Source: CAVVEQ01 sp963747315 | GTDB taxonomy: Bacteria > Chloroflexota > Anaerolineae > Anaerolineales > Anaerolineaceae | Reading direction: 5' to 3' | Length of the DNA stretch: 62,823 nucleotides | Assembly (NCBI GenBank): GCA_963747315.1 | Contig: CAVVEQ010000009.1 | Coordinates: 1-62,823 of the forward strand | Shown here: piece after piece, positions 17,441 to 25,475 of the stretch | Layout of the letters: each line of letters opens with the position of its first letter | Position numbering within the stretch: position 1 is the stretch's first letter | The notes under the pieces: generated by a model | The model's input: the letters and a program-made list of their open reading frames with translations, nothing else | What the model was told of the DNA's origin: nothing | Databases searched by the model: none | Translations under genes and position numbers: made by a program

Positions 17441-17704
17441 TTATTTCTTGCGGGTGAAGAAATTCACGATCGCAAGCACGATCACTGCACCGACAAACGC
17501 GACGAGTAGGCTTGGCAGATTAAAACCAGTGACGCCCGTGCCGCCAAAAAGGCTGAACACCCAGCCACCGACCGCAGCCCCGACAACACCAGCGATGATA
17601 TTGGTGATGCAGCCCATGCGGTCATTGCGTTTGGTTACGATGCTGGCAAGCCAGCCTGCGATACCACCTAAAACTACCCAACTTAATAAACCCATTACAT
17701 CCAT
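17441..17704 (-). CDS. GlsB/YeaQ/YmgE-family small stress membrane protein
   Basis: An 87-residue protein with three glycine-rich membrane helices: GLLSWVVLGGIAGWLASIV, CITNIIAGVVGAAVGGWVF and LLVAFVGAVIVLAIVNFF. The pattern GGIAGWLAS..(R/K)..MGCITNIIAGVVGA is the signature of the transglycosylase-associated (YeaQ/GlsB) family. Such proteins are induced in stationary phase or acid stress. Convergent with the MFS gene. Confidence 0.85.
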   Translation of the reverse strand: MDVMGLLSWVVLGGIAGWLASIVTKRNDRMGCITNIIAGVVGAAVGGWVFSLFGGTGVTGFNLPSLLVAFVGAVIVLAIVNFFTRKK

Positions 17705-17870
17705 TCTTACCTCCTATTGAGTCTAAGGACAAATTCGGTGGGAGAAATCATAAATAATTCTCCGAAACAAGCCATTATGTGAATAATAACACTTTGATAT
17801 CCTTTTAGTTATGGGATCCCTGGATTATTCTTGACGGATTCCCTGCAGGCAGGTAAAATCATGCCCGATT

Positions 17871-17943
17871 GCCGAGATAGCTCAGTTGGTAGAGCACGCG
17901 ACTGAAAATTGCGGTGTCCACAGTTCGATCCTGTGTCTCGGCA
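17871..17943 (+). tRNA. tRNA-Phe (GAA)
   Basis: A 73-nt cloverleaf: acceptor GCCGAGA/TCTCGGC, D arm GCTC/GAGC, anticodon stem CGCGA/TTGCG with loop CTGAAAA (anticodon GAA), variable loop GTGTC, T arm CACAG/CTGTG with TTCGATC, discriminator A. CCA is not encoded. A hairpin with a T-run follows at once. Confidence 0.95.
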
Positions 17944-18123
17944 CTCCACCTCCTTCACGGGAGGTGTTTTTTTAGGAGCACGCGTGCAAAAATCGCAAAA
18001 ATTGCGGTGCGGCAGTTCGATCCTGTGTCTCGGCACTCCACCTCCTTCCGGGAGGTGTTTTTTTTGGAGCACACGTGCAAAAATCGCAAAAATTGCGGTG
18101 CATAAAGTTCATGCAGTTCGATC
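17944..18123 (+). repeat. Tandem partial copies of tRNA-Phe 3' half with terminators
   Basis: After the tRNA come two further units at a 92-bp period. Unit 2 (17975-18065) has GGAGCACGCG, a changed anticodon part (TGCAAAAATCGCAAAAATTGCGGTG), then the exact T arm and acceptor (CAGTTCGATCCTGTGTCTCGGCAC) and a CACCTCC/GGAGGTG hairpin with eight Ts. Unit 3 (18066-18123) repeats the first part and stops inside the T arm. The first hairpin lies at 17947-17973 and the second at 18039-18065. No unit after the first can form a full cloverleaf. Confidence 0.8.
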
Positions 18124-18124
18124 G

Positions 18125-18694
18125 CTACTGATTATCCAGGTTCACCCAACATTGACCCAGAACATCAAAGATCCCATTCACCCGGCCATTGTTTTTATCT
18201 GCAAAATACACCATGAAAAATGACAGGGTGCGGCTGGATTTAAGTTTATGAAAGGTGATCCGTGCATTTTCGAGGATCGCCTCGTAATAATCATCGGTCG
18301 CTTTGTAATCCGAGGTGTATTCCTTCAGCGCGGCACTGACTGTGCCATCATCCTTGTAATCCACGCTTGGGATCGTACTGGGGCACATCAACCTTGAACT
18401 CATGGAGGTTTCCAGTTCGCTCGCCAGGGATAACCGGTCTAGTGCGTCCTGGTATTTGATCTTCAAATCATCATACTTGTTCTCGGACGCCTCGATTGCG
18501 GTCTCCAATGCGGTTATGGTTGAGGTCAATTCAGCTTTCTCTTTCTTCTGCTCTTCTCCGGTGTAGTAAATCACGTAATTCAAAGATGCCACCTTCGAGT
18601 TTGCTGAAAGTAGCGAAAAGATCAATCCGGCAGTCAAAACCAGGATCAGGACTGCCAGAATGATAAGGATGGTTCTTTGTTTTTTCAAGTCCAT
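18125..18694 (-). CDS. Membrane-anchored coiled-coil protein, unknown function
   Basis: A 189-residue protein with a short basic lead (MDLKKQR), one membrane helix (TILIILAVLILVLTAGLIFSLL), and a predicted coiled coil (EEQKKEKAELTSTITALETAIEASENKYDDLKIKYQDALDRL region, ~50-95), then a globular C-terminal domain with one Cys pair (Cys near 104 and 182). I recognise no family. The stop lies two bases from the last tRNA-like repeat. It appears intact and single. Confidence 0.65.
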   Translation of the reverse strand: MDLKKQRTILIILAVLILVLTAGLIFSLLSANSKVASLNYVIYYTGEEQKKEKAELTSTITALETAIEASENKYDDLKIKYQDALDRLSLASELETSMSSRLMCPSTIPSVDYKDDGTVSAALKEYTSDYKATDDYYEAILENARITFHKLKSSRTLSFFMVYFADKNNGRVNGIFDVLGQCWVNLDNQ

Positions 18695-19157
18695 GCCTGA
18701 CCTCGATGAAATGGGAAGAGATTTCCTGATTATATGGCAATCGCGCCATCATTGGAAAAAGAGAGAAGACACCCATATATCCACCTCTCGAACTCGGGAA
18801 CCGTTTCCTTTTCTTTTAACACAGCCTTTCTCAACCCTCAATCAACATAAAACCCCCGGAAGAAAAATCCGGGGGTTTTACCTTCTGATGGTTGGGGGGG
18901 TAAATTTTGGGGACCTTTTTATTACGTCCTCACTATACCGATCCTACCCTCTTGCACTCCGCTTTCGTGCATGCCACCATTACAATCACTCTACTACGGC
19001 ATTATGAGGATTACATGAGTTTATCCTCAGAATACTGACGATGTTTTGTTCTTAGATCATCATCTTTCATCTCTATCGTATTCAAATTGATTCATGGCAA
19101 TAGATCGCGAATGCATTTTTATTTTCTTCTAATTTTTTCCTGTTAGAATTCTTTTAC
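18695..19157. other. 463-base gap with one strong symmetrical hairpin
   Basis: No convincing gene on either strand. AAACCCCCGGA (18850-18860) and TCCGGGGGTTT (18868-18878) form an 11-bp stem with A-rich and T-rich flanks on both strands, so it could terminate in either direction. No annotated gene ends beside it, which leaves room for an unannotated short transcript. The right end holds the promoter of the next gene. Confidence 0.45.
19144..19149 (+). promoter_or_regulatory. -10-like TAGAAT, likely leaderless start
   Basis: TAGAAT ends eight bases before ATG 19158 and there is no Shine-Dalgarno in between; the region upstream is A/T-rich. Confidence 0.4.
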
Positions 19158-20534
19158 ATGAAAAAGTTTTCCCCTTTCGGGATTTCGATCATACTCATCG
19201 TTGCTGGCATAATTCTGATTTATTTCGCCTTGCGCCGTGAGTTCACCGTACAGATCGATGGAGAGCGCATAAAGATTACCTCGGCAGCACTTACAACCGG
19301 GGGCGTGCTTAGGGCAGCTGGCGCGCAGTTCGTCGATCCCGACTGTACCCAGCCGTCCGCTGAATCGATTGCCAGCCCGAAGAACCTGCTTAAACTGGAG
19401 CACACCCGCAATTTCACCCTTCTCGCGCAGCCAGGTAACACCATCCTCGAAGCTGCCAGCTGCAGCCCCTTTGCCGGGGAAGTGGCATCTGCTGCCGGGC
19501 TGCTGCTCTTCCCCGGGGATAGCCTTCGCCAGAACCTGCGCGTCCTGCCGGCCTCCGAGCGCGCCGCTGAAGGCGCTCTGGTCTTCCGCCGCGCGTTTCC
19601 GTTGAGAGTGACCGATAACGGCTCTCCGGTCAGCTTTTCTTCAAGCGCACCCACCCTCGGTGAAGCACTGGCTGAGAATGGGATCAACCTTACGCTTGGC
19701 GATCGAATATCACCACCCCTCGAAACCCCTCTGGATAGTCCTCTTGAGGTTACCCTGGAAAGAGCCAGGCCTCTCACCATCCTCGCCGGGGGAGTGGAAC
19801 ATTCCACCCTGGCCGCGGGGCCAACCGTGGGGGATGCGCTGGCACAGTCGGGTTATTCTCTGCAGGGGTTGGATTATTCTCTTCCCTCCCCGGAGAGTCC
19901 TCTGCCCGCAGATGGAAAGATCCGCTTGGTGCGTGTGCGCGAGGAAACCCCCATCCGCCAGACCTTTCTGCCCTATTCGGTACAGTATATAGAAGATCCA
20001 AATACCGAGCTTGATAAACAATCGATCGTCACCGCCGGGCAGCAGGGCATCCAGGCGGAGCGTGAGCGTGTTCGGCTGGAGGAGGGAAAGGAGATCGCCC
20101 GGTCAGTGGAAGCGAAGTGGACCGTGCAGGACCCGGTTCCGGAGCAGCGCGGCTACGGCACCAAGATCCAGATCCGCACCCTGGATACCCCGAACGGCCC
20201 GGTTGAGTACTGGCGGGCTGTCAACGTCTACGCTACCTCCTATTCCCCCTGCCGTTCAGGAGTTGACCGCTGCCTGAACGGCACATCCTCCGGCATGCCG
20301 GTATCTCAGGGCACCATCGGGGTGACCCGCGCCTGGTACAGCTGGATGGTCGGGCAGAAGCTCTACGTCCCCGGTTACGGCACCGGGGTGATCGGTGATG
20401 TGGGCGGCGGCTTTCCAGGTAAATACTGGATCGACCTGGCTTATACCGACGATGCCTATGTTCCCTGGTCCTCCTACGTGACCGTCTATTTCCTGACCCC
20501 CGTACCCAAAACCATCCCATGGATCCTGCCATGA
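19158..20534 (+). CDS. YabE-like protein: DUF348 repeats, G5 domain and 3D domain
   Basis: A 458-residue exported or anchored protein: one N-terminal membrane helix (ISIILIVAGIILIYFAL), three DUF348 repeats (around residues 28-70, 150-200 and 205-250), a G5 domain (EETPIRQTFLPYSVQYIEDP), and a C-terminal 3D domain whose aspartates lie in GVIGDVGGG and WIDLAYTDD. Proteins of this type (YabE, Rpf relatives) act in the cell envelope and some cut peptidoglycan. The stop TGA overlaps the ATG of rsmA (ATGA), reproducing the yabE-ksgA neighbourhood known from Firmicutes. Confidence 0.85.
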   Translation: MKKFSPFGISIILIVAGIILIYFALRREFTVQIDGERIKITSAALTTGGVLRAAGAQFVDPDCTQPSAESIASPKNLLKLEHTRNFTLLAQPGNTILEAASCSPFAGEVASAAGLLLFPGDSLRQNLRVLPASERAAEGALVFRRAFPLRVTDNGSPVSFSSSAPTLGEALAENGINLTLGDRISPPLETPLDSPLEVTLERARPLTILAGGVEHSTLAAGPTVGDALAQSGYSLQGLDYSLPSPESPLPADGKIRLVRVREETPIRQTFLPYSVQYIEDPNTELDKQSIVTAGQQGIQAERERVRLEEGKEIARSVEAKWTVQDPVPEQRGYGTKIQIRTLDTPNGPVEYWRAVNVYATSYSPCRSGVDRCLNGTSSGMPVSQGTIGVTRAWYSWMVGQKLYVPGYGTGVIGDVGGGFPGKYWIDLAYTDDAYVPWSSYVTVYFLTPVPKTIPWILP

Positions 20535-21376
20535 CCCTCCCGCCAATCGACCCCCGTGAATTGCTCCGGGATAACGACCTGCACGCCAGGAAGCGCCTTG
20601 GTCAGAATTTTTTGTGCGACCAGGACGTTTTGCGGGAGATCGTGCGCATCGCCGGGGTTTCTGATAAAGACGAAGTGCTGGAGATCGGTGCCGGGTTGGG
20701 CAGCCTGACGCGCGAACTGGCAGTTCAAGCAAGGTGCGTTGCAGCTGTGGAGATCGACGCCCGGCTATTACCCATACTCAGGAAAGTCATGAAGCCGTTT
20801 GCGAACGTTGAGATCATCCAAGGGGATATTCTCAAGCTCGACACCGGCACCCTGGTGAGCAGCCAGGGATACCTGGTCGTCGCCAATATCCCTTATTACA
20901 TCACCTCTGCGGTCATCCGCCATCTCCTGGAAGCGCCGGTGAAGCCGGCTAGCCTGGTGCTGACCGTTCAGAAGGAAGTGGCTGAACGGATCTGCGCGGA
21001 ACCAGGCGGGATGAACCTTCTGGCACTGGGCGTCCAGGTCTATGGAAAGCCGGAGGTGAAGTTCCATATTCCGGCCGCAGCGTTCCACCCGGTTCCAGAG
21101 GTGGATTCAGCCGTCCTGCGGATCGAACTTTTTCCTGATCCCGCAGTTCCCATATCCCGGTTGGGAGAATTCTTTGTCCTCGCAAAAGCAGGATTCTCGC
21201 AAAAACGGAAGACTCTTCGGAATTCACTCTCGGGGGGAATGAAAATGCCCACCTCGCTAGCGGAGCGCTTGTTAGAAGAAGCGGAGATCGATCCACAGCG
21301 CCGCGCCGAAACAGTAACCATCCCGGAGTGGGCCAGGCTGACAGAAATCTACTGCAGCAATTTCAAGAGTGTTTGA
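20531..21376 (+). CDS. rsmA: 16S rRNA (adenine1518-N6/adenine1519-N6)-dimethyltransferase
   Basis: A 281-residue RsmA/KsgA. Motifs are KRLGQNFLCD, the SAM loop EIGAGLGSLT, VEIDARL, GDILKLD and the catalytic NIPYYITS. The C-terminal KRKTLRNSL motif is also present. It dimethylates two adenines in helix 45 of 16S rRNA during late 30S assembly. The start at ATG 20531 overlaps the upstream stop; an in-frame ATG at 20519 is possible. It converges with the GT2 gene, overlapping by 14 bases. Confidence 0.95.
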   Translation: MTLPPIDPRELLRDNDLHARKRLGQNFLCDQDVLREIVRIAGVSDKDEVLEIGAGLGSLTRELAVQARCVAAVEIDARLLPILRKVMKPFANVEIIQGDILKLDTGTLVSSQGYLVVANIPYYITSAVIRHLLEAPVKPASLVLTVQKEVAERICAEPGGMNLLALGVQVYGKPEVKFHIPAAAFHPVPEVDSAVLRIELFPDPAVPISRLGEFFVLAKAGFSQKRKTLRNSLSGGMKMPTSLAERLLEEAEIDPQRRAETVTIPEWARLTEIYCSNFKSV

Positions 21377-22103
21377 TAGGTTTCCGGCGCAAGTCGCGGT
21401 AACGCCCGATGAGCACCCAGGTTTTCACCGCTGCCTCAAGCTGGATGCGGAAGGACATCTTCGATTTTCCCCAGCGCCGGTCGGCAAAATAGATAGGGGT
21501 TTCGATCATGTTGAAACCCAGCAGCCGGGCAAGATAGACCATTTCCACCTGGAAGACATAGCCATTGGATTTCACACGTTCAAGCGGTAATCCGGCCAAA
21601 GTTGCCCGCCTCCAGAAGCGAAAACCGCCGGTGGCATCGTGAACAGGCAGGCGCAGGATGGTGCGGGCGTAAAAATTTCCAAATCCGGATAGGAATTTGC
21701 GCCATGCCGGCCAACGTTCATCCAGCGCACCGCCAGCCACGTAGCGCGAACCGATCACCAGGTCGAACTCCGCCGAAAGGCGCGACATCAACGGGATGGT
21801 TTCCAGCGGGTGTGAAAAATCCGCATCCATCTGGCAAATGGCTTCCGCGCCTTCTCGCAGCGCGTATTGGAAGCCTTCAATGTATGCGGTTCCAAGTCCC
21901 AGCTTTCCGGCGCGGTGAAGGCAGCGCACCCGGTTCTGATACTTCCCTCCCAATTCTTCGGCAAGCTTGCCGGTACCATCCGGAGAGTTGTCATCCACGA
22001 TCAGGATGGTGAGATCATCCAGGGGTAGTTCGAAAAGGGATTTAAAAAGCAGGGGAAGGTTCTCGGCTTCGTTGTAGGTGGGTATGATGATCCAGGTTTT
22101 CAA
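21363..22103 (-). CDS. Polyprenol/dolichol-phosphate mannosyltransferase-like GT2
   Basis: About 246 residues if started at TTG 22103 (LKTWIIIPTYNEAENL); an ATG at 22166 is also in frame but would overlap the preceding gene by 44 bases and adds residues that do not fit the family. It carries the GT2 motifs PTYNEAENL, ILIVDDNSPDGT, the DXD-like QMDADFSHP, GSRYV and GGFRFWRR, matching DPM1-type polyprenol-phosphate mannose synthases without a C-terminal membrane domain. It would make the lipid-linked sugar donor used by GT39-type enzymes, such as the one at 40260-42620 (inference). Confidence 0.85.
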   Translation of the reverse strand: MKTWIIIPTYNEAENLPLLFKSLFELPLDDLTILIVDDNSPDGTGKLAEELGGKYQNRVRCLHRAGKLGLGTAYIEGFQYALREGAEAICQMDADFSHPLETIPLMSRLSAEFDLVIGSRYVAGGALDERWPAWRKFLSGFGNFYARTILRLPVHDATGGFRFWRRATLAGLPLERVKSNGYVFQVEMVYLARLLGFNMIETPIYFADRRWGKSKMSFRIQLEAAVKTWVLIGRYRDLRRKPIKHS

Positions 22104-22122
22104 AGGGTGTCCAGGAGAGTTT

Positions 22123-22728
22123 TTATCTGGCAAGACGGGAAGATATCTCAAACACGCAGGCATCATCCCCGTCTGCGATGCAATTGATCTCGGTCACGAA
22201 CAACGGTTTGCCGCCTTCCGACCAGCGTCCAGCTTCCCGCAGGAAACCGGAGAAGAAATGGCAAACGGGAGCCGCAGACCAGCGATCTGTGCAGGCCGGG
22301 CATCGTCCTAAGGAGAATTTCAGTCCGCCGCGGATTTTTTCGAGGGTTGCATCAGCGAAACAGGCTGAATTCAGGTACCAGGCGACCCGTTCCAATCCAG
22401 CCGTGAGGGAGGAAGGTCTCGGACCGGAATCAATTCCGAATATTTTTACGCCCGCCAAAAAAGTTTGTTCGCCAGCGCGGTGGCAAAGCGCCCTGCCCCC
22501 GCGTGGGCCGTAAAGATCCTCAAACCCGCTCAGGATGCGGGTGAAATCTCGGACTGGAAAGGTTTTCTCAGAATTTGAAGGGGGAAAAGCGCCGACCAGT
22601 TGGGTGAAGCCGCCCAGGTTGAGGACAGCTTTGACCGCATTTGAACCGGTCACATCCTCGAAGGCAAGCAGGCTGAGTTGAACGAAATTATTAGGAAGAA
22701 AATCACCGCCCCTGGGATTGGGTTCCAT
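22123..22728 (-). CDS. V4R-domain protein
   Basis: A 201-residue protein. The C-terminal third (FSLGRCPACTDRWSAAPVCHFFSGFLREAG, then LFVTEINCIADGDDACVFEI) is the V4R (4-vinyl reductase) domain with its zinc/thiol-type cysteines. The N-terminal part resembles the alpha/beta lead of such single-domain regulators. V4R proteins are ligand or redox sensors. ATG 22728 with GAGG upstream starts eight bases after the roadblock gene, so the two are one unit. Confidence 0.7.
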   Translation of the reverse strand: MEPNPRGGDFLPNNFVQLSLLAFEDVTGSNAVKAVLNLGGFTQLVGAFPPSNSEKTFPVRDFTRILSGFEDLYGPRGGRALCHRAGEQTFLAGVKIFGIDSGPRPSSLTAGLERVAWYLNSACFADATLEKIRGGLKFSLGRCPACTDRWSAAPVCHFFSGFLREAGRWSEGGKPLFVTEINCIADGDDACVFEISSRLAR

Positions 22729-22736
22729 TTGAACCT

Positions 22737-23114
22737 CTATTCCTCCAGTAGTTTCTTCAGATCCTCCGCCGCCCGGCGCATATCCAGGAAGATAAGCCCC
22801 AGTCGGGCTTGCTCGCGCGCCAGCCCGGTGAGCACGGCTTCATCACCCACGGAAATGAGGATCACATAACCTTCCGCGCCTTTTATATAGACCTGATCCA
22901 GGCTGCCGCGACCCAGCTCGGCAGCGATGCGCTCTCCCAGAGAGAGCATGGCAGCAGACATGGCTGCAACGCGGTCTTCTTCCACGCCGTCGGGTAAAGC
23001 GGAGGCAATGGCCAGACCGTCCACACTCACCACCGCCGATGCAACGATATCCGGCGAAGTTGAATGGAGGTCCAACAGTCGGTCAATGATCCGTTGATTT
23101 CTTGTCTTGGCCAA
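22737..23114 (-). CDS. Roadblock/LC7-domain protein
   Basis: A 125-residue protein starting at TTG 23114, chosen because GGGGAG lies seven bases before it (a TTG at 23129 overlaps that site). The segment SPDIVASAVVSVDGLAIASALP, MSAAMLSLGERIAAELG and YVILISVGDEAVLTGLA is a full roadblock/LC7 (MglB-like) fold of about 110 residues. Such proteins regulate Ras-like GTPases (MglA); none is encoded nearby. Coupled to the V4R gene. Confidence 0.85.
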   Translation of the reverse strand: MAKTRNQRIIDRLLDLHSTSPDIVASAVVSVDGLAIASALPDGVEEDRVAAMSAAMLSLGERIAAELGRGSLDQVYIKGAEGYVILISVGDEAVLTGLAREQARLGLIFLDMRRAAEDLKKLLEE

Positions 23115-23235
23115 GGGTAATCTCCCCAAACAAACAGAATGATCGGTTATTGCTTACCTTGTAATTTAGCATAGCCTAAAACATCCGTCAAGAATAGCCG
23201 CCTTGCGCTTTTGCAAACTGAATCAGCGGCAGCGG

Positions 23236-23868
23236 TTATTTGCGCTTTTGCCGGGCGGGTCGTTTCTTCGCAGCCTCAGCGCGCATCGCCAGAAAGAAGG
23301 AATAAACGATCAATCCACCGCCTGCCACAATCCCGGCAAATGCCAGGTATTCCAAAGCCAGCCAACCCCCTTCTGAGGTAATAAACCGTCGAATAAATAT
23401 TCCTATCAATACAAGGGCAGAACCATATACGGCATATTGCCCTGCACCACGCTTCTTCTTTTGATCTTCTCGCTTAAATTTGACTTCGGGCGGCAGGTAT
23501 CCTTCCATTCCATCCGGGAGGCGTACCAGCGACCAGGAGCCCGTTCCAGTTTCAAGAACATCCACAAGATTCATTTGACTGCGTGCGGGAAGTTGGGCAA
23601 GCACTGAAGAAGAGATATCAGCGGATTCATATAGAGGGGAGGATTTTGAAGTGGTGACCGGGTAGATCACCCGCAGCTTGGTAGTGCCTCTTATATACCC
23701 CGTTCGCCCATCCGGCAGGGAAGCTTCCACCCACTGCTCGCTGGTTTCCTTATGAACCTTGCCTAAGTTGAATTCCCTGCCAGGGGAAAGGATCACCAAC
23801 GGTTTTGCGGAGGCATCCATCCTGCGGTAAACAAAAGCATCTTCCAGGATAACGCGCACTTTTATCAT
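23236..23868 (-). CDS. SH3-like repeat protein with two C-terminal membrane helices
   Basis: A 210-residue protein from ATG 23868, whose ATGA overlaps the nitroreductase stop. Two SH3b-like repeats are visible (RVILEDAFVYRRMDASAKPLVIL..GRTGYIRG and TSKSSPLYESADISSSVLAQ..GYLPPEV), followed by a basic linker and two membrane helices (ALVLIGIFIRRF and LEYLAFAGIVAGGGLIVYSFF), ending in a Lys/Arg-rich tail. The SH3b part would lie outside the membrane only if exported, but no signal peptide is seen, so topology is uncertain. Function unknown. Confidence 0.65.
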   Translation of the reverse strand: MIKVRVILEDAFVYRRMDASAKPLVILSPGREFNLGKVHKETSEQWVEASLPDGRTGYIRGTTKLRVIYPVTTSKSSPLYESADISSSVLAQLPARSQMNLVDVLETGTGSWSLVRLPDGMEGYLPPEVKFKREDQKKKRGAGQYAVYGSALVLIGIFIRRFITSEGGWLALEYLAFAGIVAGGGLIVYSFFLAMRAEAAKKRPARQKRK

Positions 23869-24407
23869 GATTGGAATCCCGCAGGCGGGATTTTTCCATA
23901 TTGCTGCCAAAAGATCTTCTGCTTTTTGTAACGGGTAAGCGCTTTCTTCTGTTCTGCAGGATGACCGATCAGCGCCATGCCCAGTGGAATGGAAGCCGGG
24001 GGGATGGACAGCAAATCGCGCACTTTTTCCTCCACCCCCTGAATGGGATGAATGCCTATCCACACCGCGCCCAATCCCAGGCAGACTGCGGCAAGAAGGA
24101 GGTTTTGCATCGCTGCCGAGCAATCCTGGATCCAAAATTTCGATCCCGCTGGATTCCTGGCTTTGTGCGGGCTTCCCAAAACCACCACAGCCAGGGGAGC
24201 ATTGCGGTTGCTAAAAAGCGAAACCTTTTTCAGTGATTTCAATATCGCGGGATCATCCACCACGATGAACTCCCAGGGTTGGCTGTTGACCGCGCTGGGC
24301 GCAGCCATGGCTGCCTTAAGCAGCGTATCAACCTCGGCCTGCGATACTGGTTCAGAGGTGAACTTCCGGATACTTCGGCGTTGGAAAATGATATCGATGG
24401 GTTCCAT
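23865..24407 (-). CDS. Nitroreductase-family flavoprotein
   Basis: A 180-residue protein with the family pattern: RRSIRKFTSEPVS at the start (FMN phosphate contacts), APSAVNSQPWEFIVV, and QNLLLAAVCLGLGAVWIGIHP, then the IPLGMALIGHPAE strand. The family uses FMN and NAD(P)H to reduce nitro compounds, flavins or quinones; this short subgroup is common in anaerobes and has no fixed substrate. It is translationally coupled to the SH3-like gene. Confidence 0.88.
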   Translation of the reverse strand: MEPIDIIFQRRSIRKFTSEPVSQAEVDTLLKAAMAAPSAVNSQPWEFIVVDDPAILKSLKKVSLFSNRNAPLAVVVLGSPHKARNPAGSKFWIQDCSAAMQNLLLAAVCLGLGAVWIGIHPIQGVEEKVRDLLSIPPASIPLGMALIGHPAEQKKALTRYKKQKIFWQQYGKIPPAGFQS

Positions 24408-24487
24408 GATGCTCTCACTTTAACCGAACCCGGCTGCCCGGTGAAAACGGCTATACAGTATAATCAAGTCGAATTTTTGGAGGATTA

Positions 24488-25144
24488 ATGGAGATCACCT
24501 GGTACGGACATTCCTGTTTTCGGCTCACAGAGCGCAACCTCGCCACCGTGGTGTGCGATCCTTTCGATCACCGGCACGTGGGTTACGATGCCCTCAAACT
24601 GAAAGCGGATATCGTCACCATCAGCCACGAATCACCCAGCCATAATTTTATCCATGCCGTCAAGAGCGACCCGCGTGTTATAGACGGCGCGGGAGAATTC
24701 GAGATCGGCGGAGTCTTCATCACCGGCGTTCAAACCAACGGGCATTCCAAGAAAACCGAAGCCGAACCAGTCAACACCCTTTACCTGTTCGACTACAATG
24801 GTGTCACAGTGCTTCACCTGGGTGACCTCAATCGTGTCCCCAGCCAAACGGAAGTTGAAGACTTGGGTCCGGTGCATATCGTCCTTGCCCCAGTTGGCGG
24901 AGTGGGTTGTTTGAATGCCGCTAAAGCCGCAGAGGTGGTGAGCCTGCTGGAACCGAATATTGTCATTCCGATGCATTACAGCACCCCTGCCACCAACTTG
25001 AAGCTTGATTCACTGCAGAAATTCCTCAAGGAGATGGGACAGGAGAATGTGGAAACAATGCCATCGATCAAGGTCACCGGCAAGAGCAGCCTCCCGGATG
25101 AGACCAGGGTTGTCGTCCTGGAATACGATCACAATAAGGATTAA
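24488..25144 (+). CDS. MBL-fold metal-dependent hydrolase (UlaG-like)
   Basis: A 218-residue metallo-beta-lactamase-fold protein of the short L-ascorbate-6-P lactonase-like (UlaG) group. Visible metal ligands are GHSCF, the ISHESPSHN loop in place of HxHxDH, HLGDL and MHYSTP. The altered first motif (HESPSH) is usual in this subgroup. A TATAAT at 24458 and GGAGG before ATG 24488 give a normal promoter and ribosome site. It is followed by two closely spaced genes. Substrate unknown. Confidence 0.8.
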   Translation: MEITWYGHSCFRLTERNLATVVCDPFDHRHVGYDALKLKADIVTISHESPSHNFIHAVKSDPRVIDGAGEFEIGGVFITGVQTNGHSKKTEAEPVNTLYLFDYNGVTVLHLGDLNRVPSQTEVEDLGPVHIVLAPVGGVGCLNAAKAAEVVSLLEPNIVIPMHYSTPATNLKLDSLQKFLKEMGQENVETMPSIKVTGKSSLPDETRVVVLEYDHNKD

Positions 25145-25146
25145 CC

Positions 25147-25449
25147 GTGGCGGTCAAGCTCATCCTCACATGGGATATCACCCCCGATAAGGAACAGGAA
25201 TATTTTGAATTCGTGATCCGCGAATTCATCCCGGGTGTGCAGCGGTTGGGGTTTGACCTGACCGATGCCTGGGCAACAGTCTACGGGCAGCGCCCGCAGA
25301 TCCAGGTGGATGCCCGCGTGCCTACGTTAGCTAAAGCTCAACAGATTACTCATTCCGCGGAATGGTCCAAACTGCTCGACCAGTTGATGGATTTCGTCCA
25401 AAATTACTCGATGAAGATCGTGCAGGCCAAGGGCGGATTTCAGTTCTAA
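25147..25449 (+). CDS. Small conserved protein, possibly a dimeric alpha-beta barrel fold
   Basis: A 100-residue protein starting with GTG 25147, three bases after the MBL gene. It begins with a strand (VKLILTWDITPDKEQEYFEFV), and ends in KIVQAKGGFQF. The size and strand-helix order suggest a ferredoxin-like ABM/Dabb-type fold, but there is no catalytic signature, so this is only a guess. Likely co-transcribed with the MBL gene and mutY. Confidence 0.55.
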   Translation: MAVKLILTWDITPDKEQEYFEFVIREFIPGVQRLGFDLTDAWATVYGQRPQIQVDARVPTLAKAQQITHSAEWSKLLDQLMDFVQNYSMKIVQAKGGFQF

Positions 25450-25475
25450 CTACTCCTTTTCAATTATTCAATTCA

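Noticed and set aside
17871..18123. Three tRNA-Phe genes in tandem
   Set aside because: Only the first copy has all arms; copies 2 and 3 lack the acceptor 5' strand and D arm and have a changed anticodon arm.
17944..18123. CRISPR array
   Set aside because: Only two to three units, derived from the tRNA, with no spacers and no cas genes.
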